Source of the DNA: Pseudomonadota bacterium
GTDB lineage: Bacteria > Pseudomonadota > Gammaproteobacteria > Xanthomonadales > Rhodanobacteraceae
Length of the DNA stretch: 29,533 nucleotides
Direction of reading: 5' to 3'
Assembly (NCBI GenBank): GCA_023430685.1
Contig: JAEYZH010000169.1
Coordinates: 1-29,533, forward strand
In this document: positions 23,665 through 29,533 of the stretch, one piece after another
Layout: every line of letters starts with the position of its first letter
Position numbering within the stretch: the stretch's first letter is position 1
The notes under the pieces: generated by a model
The model's input: only the letters and a program-made list of their open reading frames with translations
What the model was told of the DNA's origin: nothing
The model's database searches: none
Position numbers and translations under genes: made by a program

Positions 23665-24615
23665 ATGAACACGCCGCAATTCGCGCATGTTCCGGTGTTG
23701 CTCGCGGAGGTCCTCGAGGGCCTTCGCGTGCAGGCGGATGGCAGGTACCTCGACGGCACCTTCGGACGCGGCGGGCATGCGCGCGAGATGCTGGCGAGGC
23801 TGGGTCCGGAGGGACGCCTGCTGTTGATGGACCGCGATCCGGAGGCGATCGCGGACGCGCGACGGGAATTCGGGGGCGATGCAAGGGTCCGCATCCGCCA
23901 CGCGAACTTCGCGGAGATGGGCGAGTGGCAGGAAGCGGCGGCGGGACTGGACGGCGTGTTGCTCGACCTCGGCGTGTCCTCGCCGCAGCTCGACGATGCA
24001 ACGCGCGGTTTCAGCTTCCAGGCTGATGGGCCGCTCGACATGCGGATGGATCCGACGCGCGGCGTCAGTGCGGCGGACTGGCTGGCAACTGCGGACGAGA
24101 GGGAGATCGCCGACGTGCTGTGGCGTCATGGCGAGGAAAGGATGAGTCGACGCATCGCGCGCGCGATCGTGGAGCGCGTGCGCGAGCAGCCGTTGCGCAC
24201 GACGCGCGAGCTCGCCGAGCTCGTCGCGCGCACGATCGGCCATCGCGAACGCCACAAGCATCCCGCAACGCGCACGTTCCAGGCGCTGCGCATCCAGGTC
24301 AACGACGAAGCCGGCTCGCTCCAGCGCGGCCTCGAGGCCGCGCGCGACTGCCTCAAGCCCGGTGGGCGGCTCGCAGTGATCAGCTTCCATTCGCTCGAAG
24401 ACCGCGTCGTCAAGCAGTTCATCCGTGGCGAAGTCGCGCGCGCGCCACGCCGTGGCCTGCCGTTGCCCGAGGTGGCGGCGCCCGCGCTGGTCGCGGTCGG
24501 CAAGCCGTGCTTCGCGGGCGAGTCCGAACTCGCGGCGAATCCGCGCGCGCGCAGCGCAGTGCTGCGCATCGCGCGGAAGGTCGCGGCCGATCGCGAAGCA
24601 GGAGCGCATCGATGA
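23665..24615 (+). CDS. rsmH: 16S rRNA (cytosine(1402)-N4)-methyltransferase
   Basis: Methylates N4 of C1402 in 16S rRNA, the same nucleotide whose ribose is methylated by RsmI encoded 2 kb upstream. It has 316 residues. SAM motif: YLDGTFGRGGHAREML (28-43), then LLLMDRDPEAIADAR, GVLLDLGVSSPQLDDATRGFSF, and near the C-terminus FQALRIQVNDE and PGGRLAVISFHSLEDRVVKQF, all typical of RsmH/MraW. GGGGA lies about 8 bases before the ATG. The stop overlaps the ftsL start. Confidence 0.97.
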   Translation: MNTPQFAHVPVLLAEVLEGLRVQADGRYLDGTFGRGGHAREMLARLGPEGRLLLMDRDPEAIADARREFGGDARVRIRHANFAEMGEWQEAAAGLDGVLLDLGVSSPQLDDATRGFSFQADGPLDMRMDPTRGVSAADWLATADEREIADVLWRHGEERMSRRIARAIVERVREQPLRTTRELAELVARTIGHRERHKHPATRTFQALRIQVNDEAGSLQRGLEAARDCLKPGGRLAVISFHSLEDRVVKQFIRGEVARAPRRGLPLPEVAAPALVAVGKPCFAGESELAANPRARSAVLRIARKVAADREAGAHR

Positions 24616-24878
24616 TGCTGCGCCTGGCCACGCTGGTGCTGCTGCTCGCGACCGTCGTCACCGCGATCGGCGTGGTCCACGCACGCCACCAGAGCCGGCT
24701 CGCGTTCGTCGAGCTGACGCGCCAGGTCAACGAGCGCGACGACCTCGAAATCGAGTTCGGCCGGCTGCAACTCGAGCAGGCGACCTGGGCCGACAACAAC
24801 CGCATCGAACAGATCGCGCGCGGCACGCTCGGCATGGTCGCGCCGGCGCCGGCCGATACCGTGGTGGTGCGCCGATGA
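24612..24878 (+). CDS. ftsL: Cell division protein FtsL
   Basis: Small bitopic divisome protein that works with FtsB and FtsQ. It has 88 residues: one transmembrane helix at about 3-22 (LRLATLVLLLATVVTAIGVV) and a periplasmic coiled-coil with heptad leucines (LTRQVNERDDLEIEFGRLQLEQ, in two pieces at 34-57), ending IEQIARGTLGMVAP, a usual FtsL end. Sequence is poorly conserved in this family, so position between rsmH and ftsI carries much of the call. ATG 24612 overlaps the rsmH stop; a second ATG follows directly. Its stop overlaps the ftsI ATG (ATGA). Confidence 0.93.
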   Translation: MMLRLATLVLLLATVVTAIGVVHARHQSRLAFVELTRQVNERDDLEIEFGRLQLEQATWADNNRIEQIARGTLGMVAPAPADTVVVRR

Positions 24879-26662
24879 ACGCGCGCGTGAAGCCCGCCAG
24901 CCTGCGCACCCGGCTCTACGTCGTGCTCGCGATGCTCGGCCTCGCGTCGAGCGCCCTGGTGGTGCGCGCGGTGGACCTGCAGGTCGTGCGCAAGGACTTC
25001 TACCAGGAGCAGGGCGACGCGCGGTACCTGCGCGACATCGAAATCCCGGTTTCGCGCGGCACGATCTTCGACCGCAACGGCGAACCGCTCGCGGTGTCGA
25101 CGCCGGTCGAGTCGATCTGGGCCAATCCGACCGAATTGCTTGCACACGCGGACCGCATCGGCGAGCTCGCGCGCGCGACCGGCCTCGACGAGCAGTCGCT
25201 CAGGCAAAAGCTCGACGAGCGCGCCGAGCGCGAATTCGTCTACATCAAGCGCCACCTCAATCCGGATGACGCCGCGGCGATCCTCGCGCTCGGGATCCCG
25301 GGTGTCGCGAGCCAGCGCGAGTTCCGCCGCTACTACCCGAATGGGGAAGTCGTCGCGCACGCGCTCGGCTTCACCAACATCGACGACCGCGGCCAGGAAG
25401 GCCTCGAACTCGCATTCGACGACTGGCTCGCCGGCAAGCCCGGCGTCAAGCGCGTGATCCGCGACCGCCTCGGACACCAGGTCGAGGACGTCGAACTCGT
25501 GCGCGAGGCGCAGCCGGGCCGCGACCTGCAGGTGTCGATCGATCGCCGCATCCAGTACCTCGCCTACCGCGAACTCAAGGCCGCGCTGCAGGAGCACAAC
25601 GCGAAGGCCGGTTCGATGGTGATCCTCGACGTGCCGACCGGCGAGATCCTCGCGATGGTCAACCAGCCGTCGTTCAATCCGAACGCGCGTGGCAACGTCG
25701 ACCCCGCGTGGCGCCGCAACCGCGTCGCGACCGACGTGGTCGAGCCGGGCTCGACGATGAAGGCGCTGACGATCGCGGCCGCGCTCGAGAGCGGCAAGTG
25801 GAAGGCGCATACGCCGATCGACACCACGCCGGGCACCTACACGCTGTATGGACACACTATCAACGACGTGCGCAATCGCGGCTTGATCGACGTCACCGGC
25901 GTGATCACGTACTCGAGCAACGTCGGTGCGGCGAAGATCGCCGGCGCGATGACGCGCGACCACATGTACGACGTCTACCATCGCTTCGGGCTCGGCGAGG
26001 TCACCGGCTGCGGCTTCCCGGGCGAGTCGCCGGGCAATCTGCCGATCGCGAAGAACTGGGGGCCGGTCGAGCAGGCGACGATCGCGTACGGCTACGGCCT
26101 CAGCCTGACGCCGCTGCAACTCGCGCAGGCGTACGCCGCGATCGCGGACGATGGACGCCTGCGTGCGCCGACGTTCGTCAAGGGCGCGCGCAATCCCGAT
26201 CGCGCGGTGATCGACCCGCAGATCGCCGCGAGCGTGCGCGCGATGCTGGAGACCGTGGTGCGTCCGCCCGGCGGCGGCGTCAAGGCCGCGGTCCCGAACT
26301 ACCGCGTCGCGGGCAAGACCGGGACCTCGCGCACGGCGGTCGGCGGCGGCTACGAGAAACGCTACATCTCGCTGTTCGCGGGCATGGTGCCCGCGAGCGC
26401 GCCGCGGCTCGTCGGCGTGGTCGTGATCCACGATCCGTCGGCCGGCATGTACTACGGCTCGCTGGTGGCGGCGCCGGTGTTCGGCAAGGTCATGGACGGC
26501 GCGTTGCGCCTGCTCGACGTGCCGCCCGACGATGTCCAGAACTGGTACACCGGCGCGCCAGAACCCGCTGCCAACCTCGCGCTCGTGAACCCGCAATCGT
26601 CCAGGCGCGCGCCCGATGGCGCGACCCCGGGCGCGGAGTTCGCGGAGGAGGTGCCCGAATGA
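24875..26662 (+). CDS. ftsI: Peptidoglycan D,D-transpeptidase FtsI (PBP3)
   Basis: Septal cell-wall transpeptidase. It has 595 residues with a cytoplasmic start, one transmembrane helix at about 14-34, a PBP dimerisation domain (about 50-220: RGTIFDRNGEPLAVS at 61-75, GREF-like RRYYPNGEVVAHALGF) and the transpeptidase domain. Catalytic motifs are intact: S293-T-M-K296, S347-S-N349 and K481-T-G. The C-terminal extension after about 560 (YTGAPEPAANLALVNP onward, proline/alanine-rich, ending EEVPE) is family-variable. The ATG at 24875 overlaps the ftsL stop, and the stop overlaps the murE start, so ftsL-ftsI-murE are translationally coupled. Confidence 0.97.
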   Translation: MNARVKPASLRTRLYVVLAMLGLASSALVVRAVDLQVVRKDFYQEQGDARYLRDIEIPVSRGTIFDRNGEPLAVSTPVESIWANPTELLAHADRIGELARATGLDEQSLRQKLDERAEREFVYIKRHLNPDDAAAILALGIPGVASQREFRRYYPNGEVVAHALGFTNIDDRGQEGLELAFDDWLAGKPGVKRVIRDRLGHQVEDVELVREAQPGRDLQVSIDRRIQYLAYRELKAALQEHNAKAGSMVILDVPTGEILAMVNQPSFNPNARGNVDPAWRRNRVATDVVEPGSTMKALTIAAALESGKWKAHTPIDTTPGTYTLYGHTINDVRNRGLIDVTGVITYSSNVGAAKIAGAMTRDHMYDVYHRFGLGEVTGCGFPGESPGNLPIAKNWGPVEQATIAYGYGLSLTPLQLAQAYAAIADDGRLRAPTFVKGARNPDRAVIDPQIAASVRAMLETVVRPPGGGVKAAVPNYRVAGKTGTSRTAVGGGYEKRYISLFAGMVPASAPRLVGVVVIHDPSAGMYYGSLVAAPVFGKVMDGALRLLDVPPDDVQNWYTGAPEPAANLALVNPQSSRRAPDGATPGAEFAEEVPE

Positions 26663-28221
26663 GCGCGCGCGCGATCAGCGTCGCCGAACTGCTGCGCGGC
26701 CGCGCCGATGCGGGCGCCGCGGGCGGGATCGTCGTGCATGGGCTCGGCCTCGATTCGCGCACGATCCGCGCGGGCGATGCGTTCGTCGCGCTCTCGGGTA
26801 CCCGCTCGCACGGCATCACGTTTGCCCCGGCGGCGTCGGCGCGCGGCGCCGCGGTGGTCCTGGCCGATCCGGCAGGCCTCGCGGCGTCCGCGTCGACGAC
26901 TGCCTTGCAGCCGGGAAGGGCGAATCGGAAATCGGGAATCATTCAAGACATCGGCAACGGCGAAAGCGGTGATTTCGCCGTGCCCGTCGTATGGGTCGAG
27001 GGCCTGCGCGAGGCGCTTGGCGCGATCGCGTCGCGGTTCTACGGCGAGCCGTCGCAGGCGCTCGAGGTGATCGGCGTGACCGGCACCAACGGCAAGACTT
27101 CGACCGTGCAACTGCTCGCGCAGGCACTGCAGCACGCGGGCCATGTCGCGGCGACGATCGGCACGCTCGGCGCGGGCCTGTATGGCGCGGTGCGCGAAGG
27201 CGAGCGCACCACGCCCGACGCGATCGCCGTGCACGGGTTGCTCGCGGCGTTCCGCGATGCGGGCGCGAGCCATGTGGCGATGGAGGTGTCGTCGCATGCA
27301 CTCGACCAGGGCCGCGTCAACGCGGTCGCGTTCGACCTCGCGGTGTTCACCAACCTCACGCGCGACCACCTCGACTACCACGGCACGATGGCCGCCTACG
27401 GCGCGGCCAAGCAGCGCCTGTTCGAGTGGCCGGGGCTCGCCGCTGCGGTCATCAATGTCGATGATGCGTTCGGACGCGTGCTCGCGTCGCGCCTGCCGGG
27501 CTCGGTGCGCCGGCTGCGCTGCGGCATCGAGCGCGACGATGCCGAGGTCGTCGCGCGCGCGCTCGAAGGCCACGCGGGTGGGCTGGCGTTCCATCTGTCG
27601 ACGCCGTGGGGCGAGGCGCACGTGCGTTCGCGCCTGCTCGGGCGCTTCAATGTCTCGAACCTCCTCGCGGTCGCAGCCTGCCTCGGCGCGCTCGGCGTGC
27701 CGTTCGATCGCCTCGTTGCGGCACTCGACGCGCTCGAGCCGGTCGCCGGGCGCATGAGCCGCCTCGGCGGCAGCGGCGCGCAGCCGCTCGTGGTGGTCGA
27801 CTACGCCCACACGCCGGATGCGCTGGAACAGGCGCTGACGAGCCTGCGCGCGCATTGCAGCGGACGCCTCAGCGTGGTGTTCGGCTGCGGCGGCGAGCGC
27901 GACGCGGGCAAGCGCCCCGAGATGGGCGTGGTGGCCGAGTCGCTGGCCGACCGTGTCGTCGTCACCGACGACAACCCGCGTGGCGAGGACGGCGACGCGA
28001 TCATCGAGCAGATCCTCGGCGGCCTGCGCCGCCCCGCGCAGGCGCGCGTGGTGCGTGACCGCGCCGCCGCGATCGCGCTCGCGATCGGCGAGGCCCAGCC
28101 CGGCGACGTCGTGCTCGTCGCGGGCAAGGGCCACGAGCCTTACCAGGAAATCGCGGGCGCACGACGGCCTTTCGACGATCTCGACGTCGCGCGCCGCGCG
28201 CTCGGAGCGCGCGCATGCTGA
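26659..28221 (+). CDS. murE: UDP-N-acetylmuramoyl-tripeptide synthetase (meso-DAP adding)
   Basis: Adds meso-diaminopimelate to UDP-MurNAc-L-Ala-D-Glu. It has 520 residues. ATP loop TGTNGKTSTVQ (141-151), HGLLAAFRDAGASHVAMEVSS, FTNLTRDHLDYHGTM (230-243), the lysine expected to be carbamylated in AYGAAKQRLF (K251), VDYAHTPDALE, and DNPR at 438-441, which marks meso-DAP rather than lysine specificity. GGAGGAG lies upstream within ftsI. The N-terminal domain has an unusual insert at about residues 80-106; it contains four GGGAATC-like heptamers (26913-26940) of the intergenic family and reads QPGRANRKSGIIQ. The catalytic parts are intact, so the enzyme should be active. It overlaps murF by seven bases. 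Confidence 0.96.
   Translation: MSARAISVAELLRGRADAGAAGGIVVHGLGLDSRTIRAGDAFVALSGTRSHGITFAPAASARGAAVVLADPAGLAASASTTALQPGRANRKSGIIQDIGNGESGDFAVPVVWVEGLREALGAIASRFYGEPSQALEVIGVTGTNGKTSTVQLLAQALQHAGHVAATIGTLGAGLYGAVREGERTTPDAIAVHGLLAAFRDAGASHVAMEVSSHALDQGRVNAVAFDLAVFTNLTRDHLDYHGTMAAYGAAKQRLFEWPGLAAAVINVDDAFGRVLASRLPGSVRRLRCGIERDDAEVVARALEGHAGGLAFHLSTPWGEAHVRSRLLGRFNVSNLLAVAACLGALGVPFDRLVAALDALEPVAGRMSRLGGSGAQPLVVVDYAHTPDALEQALTSLRAHCSGRLSVVFGCGGERDAGKRPEMGVVAESLADRVVVTDDNPRGEDGDAIIEQILGGLRRPAQARVVRDRAAAIALAIGEAQPGDVVLVAGKGHEPYQEIAGARRPFDDLDVARRALGARAC
26913..26940. repeat. Heptanucleotide array inside the murE coding sequence
   Basis: Four 7-bp units, GGGAAGG, GCGAATC, GGAAATC and GGGAATC, lie in frame inside murE. 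They match the intergenic arrays at 22094 and 1645 (the latter on the other strand) and code for part of a surface-loop insert just before the AVPVVWVEGL strand. Confidence 0.8.
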
Positions 28222-29533
28222 ACCTCGCGCTCTCCGACGTCGCGCGCTGGACCGGCGGCCGCCTGCACGGCGCGGACGTGCGCGTGGCCTCGGTCTCCAC
28301 CGACACACGCAGCTTGCGCGAGGGCGCGCTGTTCGTCGCACTGCGCGGCGAACGCCACGACGCACACGCGTTCGCGGCCTCCGCGCGCGACGCGGGCGCG
28401 TCCGCGCTGCTGGTCGAGCGCGAGCTTGCGAGCGGCCTGCCCGAGGTGGTGGTGGCCGACACGCTCGCCGCGCTCGGCGACCTCGCTCGCGGGTTGCGCC
28501 AGCGCAGCGGCGCCAAGGTCGTCGGCATCACGGGTTCCAACGGCAAGACCACGGTCAAGAGCCTGGTCGCGTCGATCCTCGAGCGGCATGGCCGCACGCA
28601 CGTCAACGCGGGCAACCTCAACAACGAAATCGGGTTGCCGCTGACGGTGTGCGCGATGCCGCCCGAGAGCGAGTACGCGGTGCTCGAGATGGGCGCGGGA
28701 AAGCCCGGCGACATCGCCTACCTCGCGCGCATCGCGCGGCCCGATGTCGCGCTGGTCAACAACGTCGCCTCGGCCCATCTCGAACGCATGGGATCGCTGC
28801 AGGGCGTGGCCGAAACCAAGGGCGCGATCTACCGCGCGCTGCCGAACGACGGCATCGCGGTGATCAATGCCGACGATGCGTTCGCCGAGTACTTCGCGCT
28901 GCTCGCGGCGCCGCGTCGCGTGCTGCGCTTCGGGCTGCTGCGGCGCGCCGACGTCGGCGCGTCGGTCGATCCCGACGCCGGCAACGCCGCGCGCTTCCGC
29001 CTGCTCGCGCCGAGTGGCGGCATCGAGGTCGCGCTGCCGCTGCCGGGTCGCCACAACATCATGAACGCGCTCGCGGCGAGTGCGATCGCGATCGCGCTCG
29101 GCGTGCCGCTCGCGACGATCAAGGCCGGCCTCGAGGCCGCGCCGGTGGTCGCCGGTCGGCTCGCGCGAACGCAACTCGCGGGCGGCGCACTGCTGATCGA
29201 CGACAGCTACAACGCGAATCCGGGTTCGTTCGCGGCCGCGATCGCGACGCTCGCGGCCGAGCCCGGCGAGCGCCTGCTCGTGATGGGCGACATGGCCGAA
29301 CTCGGAAGCGACACGCGCCGCCTGCACGCCGACGTCGGCGCGCTCGCGCGGCGCAGCGGGATCCAGCGCCTGTTCGCGACCGGCAGCAACAGCCGCGCCG
29401 CGGTGGACGCATTCGGCGCCGGCGCGCGCCACTTCGAGGACCAGGCCGCGCTGGTCGACGCGACGCGCGCCGAGCTGCGCGCCGGACTCGTGCTGCTGGT
29501 CAAGGGTTCGCGTTCGGCCGCGATGGACAGGGT
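28215..29533 (+). CDS. murF: UDP-N-acetylmuramoyl-tripeptide--D-alanyl-D-alanine ligase (partial, 3' end beyond window)
   Basis: Adds D-Ala-D-Ala to complete the UDP-MurNAc-pentapeptide. 439 codons are visible without a stop; the window cuts the gene close to its end (family length about 450). Translation starts MLNLALSDVARWTGGRLHG. Motifs: DTRSLREGALFVALRGE (30-46), ATP loop GITGSNGKTTVKSL (about 104-117), NAGNLNNEIGLPLT, EMGAGKPGDI, NNVASAHLERMGSLQGVAETKG, and DDSYNANPGSF. The ATG at 28215 overlaps the murE stop (28219-28221). It belongs to the same dcw transcript. In this cluster mraY would be expected next. Confidence 0.96.
   Translation, partial: MLNLALSDVARWTGGRLHGADVRVASVSTDTRSLREGALFVALRGERHDAHAFAASARDAGASALLVERELASGLPEVVVADTLAALGDLARGLRQRSGAKVVGITGSNGKTTVKSLVASILERHGRTHVNAGNLNNEIGLPLTVCAMPPESEYAVLEMGAGKPGDIAYLARIARPDVALVNNVASAHLERMGSLQGVAETKGAIYRALPNDGIAVINADDAFAEYFALLAAPRRVLRFGLLRRADVGASVDPDAGNAARFRLLAPSGGIEVALPLPGRHNIMNALAASAIAIALGVPLATIKAGLEAAPVVAGRLARTQLAGGALLIDDSYNANPGSFAAAIATLAAEPGERLLVMGDMAELGSDTRRLHADVGALARRSGIQRLFATGSNSRAAVDAFGAGARHFEDQAALVDATRAELRAGLVLLVKGSRSAAMDR

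Overview
The window is a GC-rich bacterial chromosome segment. Its gene content and order (glyA-nrdR-ribD-ribE-ribBA-ribH-nusB-thiL-pgpA, then lpoA-yraN-dolP divergent from rsmI-rnpB-mraZ-rsmH-ftsL-ftsI-murE-murF) point to a gammaproteobacterium, most likely of the Xanthomonadales/Lysobacterales. The abundant GTAG-type palindromic repeats and intergenic heptanucleotide arrays fit that group as I remember it. I cannot name the genus.

Layout. 1-690: tandem array of REP-like palindromes with a period of about 103 bp, running into the 3' end of pyrF. 684-3377: pyrF and ettA on the minus strand. 3652-11330: a long plus-strand block for one-carbon metabolism (glyA), ribonucleotide reductase control (nrdR), riboflavin synthesis (ribD, ribE, a RibB with a degenerate RibA-like domain, ribH), transcription antitermination (nusB), thiamine (thiL) and phospholipid synthesis (pgpA). 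A strong hairpin at 11369-11393 separates this block from the convergent genes that follow.

11413-16600 is the accessory part. It is a minus-strand operon of four paralogous exported proteins of a family I cannot name, plus a fifth copy reduced to its last 40 codons. Start and stop signals interlock (ATGA overlap, TGAGGA stop/Shine-Dalgarno overlap). The promoter-proximal copy has lost about 275 central residues in frame but keeps its signal peptide and conserved C-terminus. This is the best candidate for something undescribed.

16809-21171: minus-strand GlcD-like FAD oxidase, dolP-like BON lipoprotein, yraN and lpoA. 21269-22636: rsmI and the RNase P RNA gene. 22637-23143: no gene, but copies of a composite palindromic repeat that also sits between ribD and ribE. 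23144-29533: start of the division and cell-wall (dcw) cluster, with a TTGACA promoter, four decameric GTGG boxes at the mraZ start (likely MraZ operator), then tightly overlapping mraZ, rsmH, ftsL, ftsI, murE and a murF cut by the window end.

A recurring theme is repeat DNA touching genes. A REP supplies the last codons and stop of pyrF. Heptamer arrays form the C-termini of RibBA and RsmI and part of a loop inside MurE. One array lies just upstream of the rnpB promoter's -10, and a RIME-like repeat runs up to the ribE ribosome binding site.
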